DNA of 8,701 nt from Chitinophagaceae bacterium (GCA_021323155.1 JAJTCI010000131.1:1-8701); one strand, 5' to 3'; shown: positions 1-6,111, numbered from the stretch's first letter. Numbers and translations: made by a program. The notes: generated from the letters alone by a model not told the origin.

Positions 1-221
1 CCCTTGATGCAAAGCTGGATGCGGCGAAGCTGAAAGCGGAGATATTCAGGAAGGCCGGGAATAATGGATGGGTGCTGGTGAAGACGATCGAGACAGCGAA
101 AGGAAACTCATTTACAGACACCGGTGTTCCCAAAGGGTCAACGGTCGCCTACGTAGTGCGCCTGGTAGATGCAAAAGGGAAGTATTCCACTTTCAGCAAT
201 GAAGTCCCGTTGAGTTTTTAA
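1..221 (+). CDS. C-terminal end of a fibronectin-III-like surface/secreted protein (5' end outside window)
   Basis: The frame is open from position 3 to a TAA at 219-221 and gives the last 72 residues of a protein that starts upstream. The visible piece looks like the later strands of a fibronectin type III domain: an aromatic strand (GWVLVKTI), then SFTDTGVPKG, then a strand with the alternating pattern of YVVRLVDAKGKYS, and a final SNEVPLSF. Such FN3 domains in Bacteroidota are usually parts of large secreted or surface proteins, but nothing visible shows enzymatic activity. It lies about 70 nt upstream of the large barrel gene on the same strand, with no hairpin terminator between them, so co-transcription is plausible. 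The rest of the protein is needed to name it. Confidence 0.75.
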   Translation, partial: LDAKLDAAKLKAEIFRKAGNNGWVLVKTIETAKGNSFTDTGVPKGSTVAYVVRLVDAKGKYSTFSNEVPLSF

Positions 222-291
222 GGTACTGACCGCTATAAATAATAATTATACATGGTTTCATGGAACGGATCATTTAAAACAATTCATAACA

Positions 292-1950
292 ATGGCCTTT
301 AAGAAAAGCAACATGATAAAGTCCGTACTCTTTTTTCTCCTGCCATTGTTTGTCGTGGCGGCAGTATCCGGGCAGGACAGCGCCAAGAAAAAGATCCCTG
401 TGAAGATCACCGGGGTGCTGGGCATCACGTATGAAGGTTACGGGCTCAACCTCAATCCTGCGGGTACTAATATCTATTCGCGGCGAAAGCCCTGGAACCA
501 GGTGCGGTTCGTTTTCACCCCGGTCTTGCAGGCGGGAAAGTTCAGCATACCACTCAACTTCAACTTCGCGGCTATGGTTACTAACATTGCAGGTCCTTAT
601 GCCGGCCTGAAGAACCAATCGGTAAAACAGTTCTTCACCAACCCCGCGAATAACTTCGGCATCAATCCCAAATACAAGTGGGCGGAGCTTCAGCTCGGCA
701 CTCAGTATTTGAAATATTCCGACCTGTCCACAGGTGATGTGGGCATATTCGGTGCCGGCTTCGACCTGCGACCAAAGACCTACCGCATCAAGTTCTTTAC
801 CGGCGTATCGCAATATGGTGTGAATGCTGTTTATCCTTCAGTAGGATCGCCACTGTCATCGGTAATCACCGGGGCTTACCAGCGGAACCACTGGATGTTC
901 CAGCTGGGCAAGGAGAAGGAAGAGAAATACAACTTCGCCTTCAACTTTTCAAAAGGCAAAGACAGGAGGAGTTCTGTGGTTACACCGCCCTTAACAGTGA
1001 TGCCGCAGGAAGGTTTCACGGCCAGCCTGGTGGCGGATGTGTATATGAACAAGGGATGGTATGTGAAGACAGAGGCCGCGCAGTCCTACTTTACCAGGGA
1101 CCTTACACAACCACTGTCACCCAACTTCGATAATTCATTCAAGCCCTTTATTACAGGAAGGACCTCTACCGGGAAGGACTGGGCGGGTAACGCATCGATC
1201 GGTAGGAAGTCGAAGAACTTTGACATCGCTTACGTGACGAAGTATATCGGTGCGGGCTTCCAGACAACGGGTTATCCCTACCTGCAACCCGACCGCTGGG
1301 ACAATACCATCAACACGCGATTCAATGCCTGGAAGGACAAGATCAACGTGGTGGCCAGCGTGGGGCAGCGCGTCAATAACCTTAGCAATACATCCATCAA
1401 GACCAACCAGTTCATCGGCAACCTCAACTGGTTCACGCAATTCACCGACCAGTTCAGCGTGAATGTGAGCTACAATAATTTCGGTTTCACTTCGGCCAGT
1501 GGTTTCAATCCTTATGGAATAAAGAATGTGAGTAATGACCTCGGGCTGAGCTCCACCTATTCCTGGAGCAATACGAAACGGATGAACATGATCACCTTCA
1601 GTTATAACCTGAGCAAATACGATGAGCGGGATGTGATCCTTGGCACCACCACTTCAAACAACACACATACGGTGTTGCTGAGCTACATCCCCACTTACTT
1701 TAATAGCCCTGTCACACCTGACTTCAGCGTTTTGTATTTCAACAACACGATGCCCACGGTGAAGAACACGCTGGTAACATTCAGCAGCAGCGTCAGCGCA
1801 CCTGCCCTTAAAAAGAAAATGCAGTTAAGGGGGCAACTTCAGTATACCATCGGGAAGCTGAACAGTTATACTTCGAATAAGAACCTGCTTGCATCTTTGA
1901 ACACAGATTACAATTTTCATAAGTACCAACAGTTTCAAATACGGGAATGA
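292..1950 (+). CDS. Large outer-membrane beta-barrel protein, C-terminus apparently lost by a frameshift
   Basis: This 552-residue frame starts with a Sec signal peptide: basic MAFKKSNMIK, a hydrophobic core (SVLFFLLPLFVVAAV) and SGQ at the cleavage region. An ATG at 313 is an equally good start and would remove seven residues; neither has a clear ribosome site. The mature protein is a series of amphipathic, aromatic-rich segments with alternating residues and turn-rich loops (for example NVVASVGQRVNNLSNT and QFSVNVSYNNFGF), typical of a Bacteroidota outer-membrane barrel of about 16-22 strands. I do not recognise a named family. The frame ends abruptly in hydrophilic KYQQFQIRE, which is not a barrel terminus. 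A +1 shift at 1933 gives 31 more codons ending in aromatic Phe (see the separate entry). The next gene starts 3 nt after that restored stop, which suggests an operon with translational coupling. Function is unknown; transport or surface display of neighbouring FN3 proteins is only inference. Confidence 0.85.
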   Translation: MAFKKSNMIKSVLFFLLPLFVVAAVSGQDSAKKKIPVKITGVLGITYEGYGLNLNPAGTNIYSRRKPWNQVRFVFTPVLQAGKFSIPLNFNFAAMVTNIAGPYAGLKNQSVKQFFTNPANNFGINPKYKWAELQLGTQYLKYSDLSTGDVGIFGAGFDLRPKTYRIKFFTGVSQYGVNAVYPSVGSPLSSVITGAYQRNHWMFQLGKEKEEKYNFAFNFSKGKDRRSSVVTPPLTVMPQEGFTASLVADVYMNKGWYVKTEAAQSYFTRDLTQPLSPNFDNSFKPFITGRTSTGKDWAGNASIGRKSKNFDIAYVTKYIGAGFQTTGYPYLQPDRWDNTINTRFNAWKDKINVVASVGQRVNNLSNTSIKTNQFIGNLNWFTQFTDQFSVNVSYNNFGFTSASGFNPYGIKNVSNDLGLSSTYSWSNTKRMNMITFSYNLSKYDERDVILGTTTSNNTHTVLLSYIPTYFNSPVTPDFSVLYFNNTMPTVKNTLVTFSSSVSAPALKKKMQLRGQLQYTIGKLNSYTSNKNLLASLNTDYNFHKYQQFQIRE

Positions 1951-2029
1951 ACTGGCACCACCGGCTTCACTGGACGGCGCAGCATATCTAGAATCAAATT
2001 ATCGTACCGGGCTTCAATATAAATTCTGA
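1934..2029 (+). pseudogene. Out-of-frame C-terminal remnant of the large barrel gene
   Basis: Reading from TTC at 1934 in the +1 frame relative to the upstream gene gives 31 codons and a TGA at 2027-2029. The peptide passes through ELAPPASLDG into a final strand AYLESNYRTGLQYKF, with alternating residues and a terminal Phe. This is the usual C-terminal signature of outer-membrane beta-barrels. Skipping one T in the TTT at 1933-1935 joins the frames and gives a 578-residue protein. The stop then lies 3 nt before the next ATG, the usual tight operon spacing, while the frame-1 stop leaves an 82-nt gap. I see no classic slippery heptamer or downstream stem, so a 1-base insertion (real or a sequencing/assembly error) is likelier than programmed frameshifting. 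Confidence 0.8.
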
Positions 2030-2032
2030 TCC

Positions 2033-2884
2033 ATGAAAAAAGCAATCATCATCTCTATACTCCTGGCCGTTTTATCCACCACGGCCTTTTCGCAGGTTTC
2101 CGCATCTTTAACGGTAACACGACCTTCCGCAACGTTGAGCGAATGGGCCAACAATGGAACGATCACCTACGTGGTAGATGTTCCCCCGGCTATTACCAGG
2201 CAGGTGATCATCAAGGCTACCTTGAAGACCACGGATGGCACGGTGGTGGCAACGAAAGACCTCAGCAAAGCGCAGGTGTTCACCGTGCAGGGTACACGTA
2301 TTTTCTTCGCGAAAGACGTGATCCCGTTAGACATCATGACCTTCACCGGTTCATACAAGACCACACTGGAAAAGACCGGGAAGCTTCCCGCGGGAACCTA
2401 CCAGTTGGAAGTGCAACTGGTAGAACCCGGCCTCTTTGGCCCCTTGTCTACCGTGCAGACCCGCATATTCAATCTGGCAGCGCCGCAACTACCCGTATTG
2501 ATCAAACCCATCCATAACGATTCGCTCGAAGCAAAGCAATCGGAGACATCGATCATTTTCCGGTGGACGCCATTGTCACCGCGAACGCAGGACCTGCCTT
2601 ATTACAGGCTGCAGGTGTTCGAGGTGCTTCCCTACCAGCAACCCATGCAGGCCTTGCGTGGCAACCAGCCGATCCTTGACCAGTTACTCAGGAACCAGAC
2701 ACAGTATATATGGAGGCCGCAGATGTCATTCTCTACAGACACCACAGGCAAAAAGTTTATCTGGACCGTGCAAACACTCGACGCCAATCAACAGCCCTAT
2801 GTGCAGACCACTGGCAATGGTGAGAGCAGGTCGGAGCCGTTTGTGTTTTATGTAAAGGAGGGGAATGGAGCCAGTGAGAAATAA
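2033..2884 (+). CDS. Secreted TANFOR/FN3-like domain protein
   Basis: The product is 283 residues with a signal peptide (MKKAIIISILLAVLSTTAFSQ) cleaved near residues 20-21. Residues 22-150 form a beta-rich region (ASLTVTRPSATLSEW...; GTYQLEVQLV; GPLSTVQTRIFNL). Residues 151-274 form a second Ig/FN3-like domain: a Pro-rich linker (PVLIKPIHND), FRWTPLSP at about 176-183, YRLQVFEV at 191-198, a QPILDQLL region, TQYIWRP, FIWTVQTLD and a terminal NGESRSEPFVFYV. The order F-x-W-x-P, Y-x-L-x-V-x-E, Y/F-x-W-x-V, NGxSEPxxF is what I associate with the TANFOR domain first noted in Tannerella forsythia, known in Bacteroidota but functionally uncharacterised. It follows the barrel gene with 3 nt spacing, so the two probably work together in the envelope. 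The last codons lie inside the left arm of an inverted repeat, so the EGNGASEK tail may derive from the repeat. Confidence 0.85.
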   Translation: MKKAIIISILLAVLSTTAFSQVSASLTVTRPSATLSEWANNGTITYVVDVPPAITRQVIIKATLKTTDGTVVATKDLSKAQVFTVQGTRIFFAKDVIPLDIMTFTGSYKTTLEKTGKLPAGTYQLEVQLVEPGLFGPLSTVQTRIFNLAAPQLPVLIKPIHNDSLEAKQSETSIIFRWTPLSPRTQDLPYYRLQVFEVLPYQQPMQALRGNQPILDQLLRNQTQYIWRPQMSFSTDTTGKKFIWTVQTLDANQQPYVQTTGNGESRSEPFVFYVKEGNGASEK

Positions 2885-3016
2885 GGAATAAGAAATAAGG
2901 AATAATAAATAAGAAAGGGGGTGAGCAGACACCGTGCTCTCACCGTTTGCACAGTGGAGCTCCCCACTTCCTGATTCCTTATTTTTTGTTTCTTATTTCT
3001 TATTCCCTCAGGCTCC
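2867..3016. repeat. Large imperfect inverted repeat with nested hairpins (MITE/REP-like or structured element)
   Basis: The left arm is 2867-2913 and the right arm 2977-3016. A 15-bp perfect core (GGAATAAGAAATAAG at 2885-2899) pairs with 2992-3006. Outside it GGAGCC (2867-2872) pairs with 3011-3016 and TGAG (2875-2878) with 3007-3010. An inner arm matches at 11 of 14 positions. Inside the roughly 60-nt loop are two smaller hairpins: GGTGAG/CTCACC (2920-2925 with 2939-2944) and AGTGG/CCACT (2953-2957 with 2964-2968). The left arm is also a string of imperfect AATAAG(G) tandem units. The element covers the last codons and the stop (2882-2884) of the upstream gene. It could be a non-autonomous mobile repeat, a termination or RNA-processing structure, or a structured RNA. 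The GC-rich inner hairpins are not followed by a U-tract, so it is not a standard terminator. Confidence 0.75.
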
Positions 3017-3071
3017 CCCACAATTTTCCCCCCCGCCCCTTCGTTTTACCCCAACCAATACCAACCCGACT

Positions 3072-3809
3072 ATGAGAAACCTGTTCGCCCTGGCGACCGG
3101 CATCGCCGTATCATTTGTATCCATACAGGCGTCCGCCCAGCAGATCACTAAACCCAAATACGAAATAAGTGGCCGGTTATCCGCGCTGGTTTACCAGGGA
3201 GATCTTTCGCCCTCGCCTGTAGGATCCTACAAATCACCGGGACTTGGTTTCGGACTCTCCGCTACCCGCATCATCGACTGGAACTGGGCGGCCCGCGTCA
3301 CCGTTGACCAGGGTAGCCTGAAGGGCGATGACGCTTTATACGAAACACCCACATGGAGGCGGCAACGCAACTTCAGTTTCAATACCTCCTTCCTGGAGGC
3401 GTCCGCGCAAATGGTGTACACTATCGGTGATAATTACCAGGCTGACAGGTTACAGAGTTATGTGTTCGCGGGAGTGGGTATGTCATTCCTGAAGATCAAA
3501 CGCGAGTACTCCGGTTTCAACGCGGCCTATTTCGCCTCGCGCGACTGGGAGGTGATGGGACTGGAAGCGGACAGCAAAAGAGAACTTCCAAAACGATGTC
3601 TCGTATTCCCGGTGGGCGTGGGCATTCGCCGCGGGCTGGGAGACCATACCTCGTTTTTCGTGGAAGGCAGTTACAGGCTGATGTCAACCGATTACCTCGA
3701 TGGTTTCAGCCGCGCCGCCAACCCCAGCTTACTGGACCATTACAGCAATCTTTCGATGGGACTGATCTGGCGTTTTGGAGACAACTATATCGACTGTCCG
3801 AATTTCTGA
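3072..3809 (+). CDS. DUF6089/PorG-like outer-membrane beta-barrel protein
   Basis: The product is 245 residues from the ATG at 3072, with signal peptide MRNLFALATGIAVSFVSIQASAQ. The open frame extends upstream to 2934, but that part translates the inverted repeat and a C-rich stretch, and the signal peptide fixes the start at 3072. The mature protein has features of the Bacteroidota DUF6089 barrel family, which includes the type IX secretion protein PorG. These are YQGDLSP near the N-terminus, a GDDA segment followed by RRQRNFSFNTSFLEASAQ, a YVFAGVGMSFLKI strand, PVGVGIRRGLGDHTSFFVEGSYRL, and the hallmark TDYLDGFS near the end. An eight-strand barrel is expected. A short tail (GDNYIDCPNF) follows the last strand. 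No other type IX genes are visible, so I would not call it PorG itself. It converges on the LRR gene with a 50-nt gap. Confidence 0.85.
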   Translation: MRNLFALATGIAVSFVSIQASAQQITKPKYEISGRLSALVYQGDLSPSPVGSYKSPGLGFGLSATRIIDWNWAARVTVDQGSLKGDDALYETPTWRRQRNFSFNTSFLEASAQMVYTIGDNYQADRLQSYVFAGVGMSFLKIKREYSGFNAAYFASRDWEVMGLEADSKRELPKRCLVFPVGVGIRRGLGDHTSFFVEGSYRLMSTDYLDGFSRAANPSLLDHYSNLSMGLIWRFGDNYIDCPNF

Positions 3810-3859
3810 TCAGTAACCGTGTAGACGATGGATCGCGCCAGCCTGCCTTGGAGTTTTTT

Positions 3860-4690
3860 TTATTCAATCGTAACCACTACGTCCTCTCTTCCGTACAGCT
3901 TCAGCTTCTGCTGTACATCTGCCAGCTTTTCTTTGTCTTTATCGATATAGATGTTTTTCAGCGAGGGGCAGTGATCGAATTGCAGGGAGAAGAGGCTGTT
4001 CACCCGTTTCTTCCTGCTACCCAGCCACAATGACTGCAGAGTTTCGTTGCCATTGCAATACATGAAGGAGATATTGGTACAGTCGCGGATGTCGATCTCC
4101 CTGATCATATTGTGATCGCAACGCAGGTCACGCATCTTCTCCTTACCGCTAAGGTCGATCGCTGTAAGCCGGTTGTTGGTAGTGGCCACCATCTGCAATG
4201 CATTGCAACCCGCAAGCTGTAGCTGCTCCAGTTGATTGTTTGAGCAAAATAAGATCTCCAGTTTCGAAAGGCCGGAAAGGTCAAGCGCGGTAAGTTCATT
4301 CGCCTGGCACATCACCGAAAGCAGTTCGGGGCAGTTGCGTATCTCCAGTTTCGTGAGCCGGTTCCCGGAGATGACCAACCTTTCGAGCTTCATGAATCCA
4401 TCCAGTACCAGCTCACTCACCTGGTTGCTGGATGCGTGCAATATTTTGAGGTTCCTGAAATGCTCCACACCGTCTAGCGAAGTGATCTGGCTGTGTGAAA
4501 CGTTGAGCGTGGTAACTTTCGATGCTTCCTTGATATCGATCTCCTTATCCTTGTTGCCATCTATATTATGCCGTTTCAGTAAGGCCTGTTTAAAAGCGGA
4601 GTCCCGGAAGGTGATGTTCTGTGCGGATGCAGCGATGAATAACAATGTGGCAATGAGTGACAATGAGCAACGGGGCACATCAAAATACAT
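3860..4690 (-). CDS. Secreted leucine-rich-repeat protein with EF-hand-like loop
   Basis: The product is 276 residues starting at ATG 4690, with a signal peptide ending near SAQ (residues 22-24). Residues 28-60 are an N-terminal cap containing a 12-residue Ca-binding-type loop at 44-55: D44, N46, D48, E50, I51 and E55 sit at the EF-hand ligand positions, with Lys where Gly is usual. Leucine-rich repeats follow at 58-220. The conserved repeat Asn falls at 89, 110, 131, 152, 173, 194 and 215, an exact 21-residue period. Two units carry Leu-Asp (ALDLSG) or Ile-Asp (AIDLSG) on the concave strand. The C-terminal cap (225-276) is charged. This LRR type (internalin-like, common in Bacteroidota surface proteins) serves in protein binding. 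No membrane anchor, lipobox or secretion C-terminal domain is visible, so it may be periplasmic or released. Partner unknown. Confidence 0.88.
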   Translation of the reverse strand: MYFDVPRCSLSLIATLLFIAASAQNITFRDSAFKQALLKRHNIDGNKDKEIDIKEASKVTTLNVSHSQITSLDGVEHFRNLKILHASSNQVSELVLDGFMKLERLVISGNRLTKLEIRNCPELLSVMCQANELTALDLSGLSKLEILFCSNNQLEQLQLAGCNALQMVATTNNRLTAIDLSGKEKMRDLRCDHNMIREIDIRDCTNISFMYCNGNETLQSLWLGSRKKRVNSLFSLQFDHCPSLKNIYIDKDKEKLADVQQKLKLYGREDVVVTIE

Positions 4691-4915
4691 AGTGCAAAAT
4701 AATAAGTAATAAATAAGCAGCCCGGAAAGGTCGCCGGGTCACAAGAAACAACCGCTACCTATACAAGTTCTGTCGCAACCCCTTGCCTCGACCGACTTTA
4801 GCCGGGCGGATGGACCTTTGTTGCATCCCTTCCCCATTTAAACCACTGTCTTTAATGTGTGGCCTTAAAAAACAACGGGTTATGCCGGGTGCATAATATT
4901 TGCTGGTTTGTATTC
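4691..4915. promoter_or_regulatory. Divergent intergenic region between LRR gene and small-protein gene
   Basis: These 225 nt separate two divergent genes and must carry promoters for both. On the - strand, TTATTTTG (4702 to 4695) matches the Bacteroidota -7 box TAnnTTTG at 5 of 6 fixed positions and lies only 4 nt before the LRR start. On the + strand, AATATTTG (4895-4902) also matches 5 of 6 and lies 13 nt before ATG 4916. Neither has a convincing TTTG/TTG at the right distance. A 5-bp GC hairpin CCCGG/CCGGG (4721-4725 with 4734-4738, 8-nt loop) could sit upstream of the LRR transcript or bind a regulator. The longest ATG-started frame here is 28 codons and has nothing to support it. Confidence 0.35.
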
Positions 4916-5131
4916 ATGCAGCAAAGAAGTGAGGGGCAGCAGAAGCTGAGAGACTTGAACAGTCGATTCCTCGAAGAAATAGAAAAGGGTAAAGGTTGGG
5001 AAGACCTCAAAGACATCATGGACGAAATGAAGGAGGTCGCGAAATCTTTGGACCATTTACACGGTACAACCGGCACACTGGTATCCTTTGATAATTACCA
5101 TTTAAACAAGACCGGCCAACCGGGAAGTTAA
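4916..5131 (+). CDS. Small helical protein of unknown function (71 aa)
   Basis: The ATG at 4916 gives 71 residues. The frame is open further up to a GTG at 4859, but that adds a Cys-rich stretch with no start signals, so 4916 is preferred. Residues 3-48 are strongly charged and predicted helical (QQKLRDLNSRFLEEIEKGKG, then DLKDIMDEMKEVAKSLDHL), with Leu/Ile/Met spacing that suggests a helical hairpin or short coiled coil. The tail (49-71) is Gly/Thr-rich and probably flexible. There is no signal peptide or membrane segment, so it should be cytoplasmic. I do not recognise the family. It stands alone in a transcription unit: a divergent promoter region upstream and a strong terminator 29 nt after its stop. 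A regulator, a partner-binding protein or a short orphan gene are all possible. Confidence 0.65.
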   Translation: MQQRSEGQQKLRDLNSRFLEEIEKGKGWEDLKDIMDEMKEVAKSLDHLHGTTGTLVSFDNYHLNKTGQPGS

Positions 5132-5159
5132 GAACGTCACTTTGGATGGATTCAATACA

Positions 5160-5191
5160 GCCGCTGGTGGATACGCCAGCGGCCTTTTTTT
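5160..5191 (+). terminator. Rho-independent terminator after the 71-aa gene
   Basis: A 10-bp GC-rich stem (GCCGCTGGTG at 5160-5169 with CGCCAGCGGC at 5174-5183; one G-T wobble) closes a GATA tetraloop. One C and a run of seven T (5185-5191) follow. It lies 29 nt after the stop at 5131 and ends the small gene's transcript. It also rules out a start at 5146 for the next gene. Confidence 0.95.
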
Positions 5192-5207
5192 GCCGCTTCC
5201 ATTTTAA

Positions 5208-5238
5208 TCTGCCAGCATATTTTAATGGTATACCTTTT
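5208..5238 (+). promoter_or_regulatory. Candidate Bacteroidota promoter for the 68-aa gene
   Basis: TCTG at 5208-5211, 19 nt, then TACCTTTT at 5231-5238. This differs from TTTG-N19-TAnnTTTG by one base in each box with the consensus spacing. It lies between the terminator and ATG 5254, where a promoter is required, and would give a leader of only about 10 nt. Seen by eye; not scored. Confidence 0.35.
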
Positions 5239-5253
5239 CAGATTCGTGTGAGT

Positions 5254-5460
5254 ATGGACGAGCAATACAGGAAAATAGGGATGCTGACCAACGACTACTT
5301 AATGCTGAATAATCAATTCATGCAGGCACTCACGGATGGCCGCCCTACGGAAGAACTCACCGCAATAAAGGAAAAGATCCGCCAGGTGATCGACGAGATC
5401 GAAAGGCTGGAGGCGATCCGCTCCGCTTCATCTGATAAAGACTCAATGACACTGGAATAG
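5254..5460 (+). CDS. Small helical protein of unknown function (68 aa)
   Basis: The ATG at 5254 (MDEQYRKIGM) gives 68 residues. An in-frame ATG at 5146 exists, but reading from there crosses the terminator, so it is rejected. Two amphipathic helices are likely, about 2-28 (YRKIGMLTNDYLMLNNQFMQAL) and 31-57 (TEELTAIKEKIRQVIDEIERLEAI), joined at DGRP, followed by an acidic Ser-rich tail. The second helix has a heptad-like Leu/Ile pattern, which suggests a helical hairpin that dimerises. There is no signal peptide or membrane segment. I do not recognise the family. It follows the 71-aa helical gene but is separated by the terminator, so the two are not simply one operon. The stop is 86 nt before the membrane-protein start. 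Confidence 0.65.
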   Translation: MDEQYRKIGMLTNDYLMLNNQFMQALTDGRPTEELTAIKEKIRQVIDEIERLEAIRSASSDKDSMTLE

Positions 5461-5488
5461 ACCCCCGGTTATCTACCCGCCATTTTAT

Positions 5489-5532
5489 GTCCGATACGTA
5501 CAATTCGGACTGCAATCATCCCGGCAATTTTG
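5489..5532 (+). promoter_or_regulatory. Palindrome and -7-like box upstream of the membrane-protein gene
   Basis: GTCCGA (5489-5494) and TCGGAC (5505-5510) form a 6-bp inverted repeat with a 10-nt spacer. Next, CAATTTTG (5525-5532) matches the -7 box TAnnTTTG at 5 of 6 positions and lies 14 nt before ATG 5547. The palindrome occupies about where the -33 box would be, so it could be an operator, but chance is not excluded. Confidence 0.3.
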
Positions 5533-5546
5533 CGCAAAAATCAGCA

Positions 5547-6026
5547 ATGAAGATCGCATTCGTTTATTTATCGCTGGTGATCGCGGGTGGTATCCTGCTC
5601 ACCAACATGTACACCTCCATCGTAGACGCCAAATCATGGGGTGCCGATATGCCCAACTCTATCGAGACAGCCAGGCAGTATTTCAAGACCTCCAACCCGG
5701 GTGATTTCTTCCGGATATTTTCACCCCTCACTCAACTGTTCGCGCTGGTGGCAATGATCGCATTTTGGAAGCGCGGCAAGAAAGTAAGGACAATGCTCAT
5801 CGCGGCCTTCGCCCTGTACGTGATCGCGGAAGGACTGACGTTCGGTTATTTCTACCCAAGGAATGCCATCATGTTTGAAAAGCCCATCGACGTTGCAGCG
5901 GTAAAGAACGCCTGGCAGGAGTGGGACAGCATGAACTGGGTGCGCAGTTTGTTGGTCGCGGCGGGAATCGCCTGCTCTGCCATGGGATTGCATAGGATAT
6001 ACACGACAGGCAAAGTGCCTGTTTAA
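5547..6026 (+). CDS. Four-helix inner-membrane protein, DUF1772-like
   Basis: The chosen ATG at 5547 gives 159 residues beginning MKIAFVYLSLVIAGG, directly in the first membrane helix. An in-frame ATG at 5487 would add 20 polar residues and place the -7-like box inside the gene, so it is less likely. Four membrane segments are visible, about 4-22, 58-75, 82-103 and 130-149. An extracytoplasmic loop (23-57) holds N20, W31 and an aromatic/charged stretch. After helix 3 comes YFYPRNAIMF (101-110), then W123, W126 and NWVRS (130-134) at the start of helix 4. The P-x-N after helix 3 and the W/N/R at helix 4 are what I associate with DUF1772 (anthrone oxygenase-like) membrane proteins. Substrate and reaction are unknown. 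The stop is 85 nt before the lipoprotein start. Confidence 0.75.
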   Translation: MKIAFVYLSLVIAGGILLTNMYTSIVDAKSWGADMPNSIETARQYFKTSNPGDFFRIFSPLTQLFALVAMIAFWKRGKKVRTMLIAAFALYVIAEGLTFGYFYPRNAIMFEKPIDVAAVKNAWQEWDSMNWVRSLLVAAGIACSAMGLHRIYTTGKVPV

Positions 6027-6057
6027 GTTGTCGCATGAAATAGATTTACTATATTCA
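6027..6057 (+). promoter_or_regulatory. Weak candidate promoter for the lipoprotein gene
   Basis: GTTG (6027-6030), a 19-nt spacer and TATATTCA (6050-6057) match TTTG-N19-TAnnTTTG with one and two mismatches. It sits right after the upstream stop codon and would give a leader of about 50 nt containing the hairpin at 6061-6088. The match is modest and unscored. Confidence 0.25.
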
Positions 6058-6060
6058 TCC

Positions 6061-6088
6061 TCCCTACAAACCAAAAGAATCGTAGGGA
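6061..6088 (+). promoter_or_regulatory. 5'-leader hairpin upstream of the lipoprotein gene
   Basis: TCCCTAC (6061-6067) and GTAGGGA (6082-6088) form a perfect 7-bp stem with a 14-nt A-rich loop. It lies 23 nt before ATG 6112 and lacks a following T-run, so it is not a terminator. It could stabilise the transcript, affect translation, or be a DNA operator. Function is inferred only from position. Confidence 0.4.
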
Positions 6089-6111
6089 TTGCACAACCAA
6101 AACTACACAAC

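Noticed and set aside
274..813. 179-codon frame on the - strand under the barrel gene
   Set aside because: It lies fully antisense to a convincing secreted barrel and has no signal peptide or recognisable fold; a codon-usage shadow.
1250..1462. 70-codon + frame rich in Ser/Arg/Thr/Pro inside the barrel gene
   Set aside because: Compositionally biased out-of-frame reading of a real gene, without its own start signals.
2934..3071. Longer start of the DUF6089-like gene
   Set aside because: The extra 46 residues translate the inverted repeat and a Pro-rich tract; the signal peptide begins at 3072.
3838..3861. Possible terminator between the DUF6089-like and LRR genes
   Set aside because: There is a run of eight T at 3854-3861, but only a 3-bp stem (CCA/TGG) can be drawn before it.
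5146..5253. Longer start of the 68-aa gene
   Set aside because: It would begin before and run through the 10-bp terminator stem with seven T.
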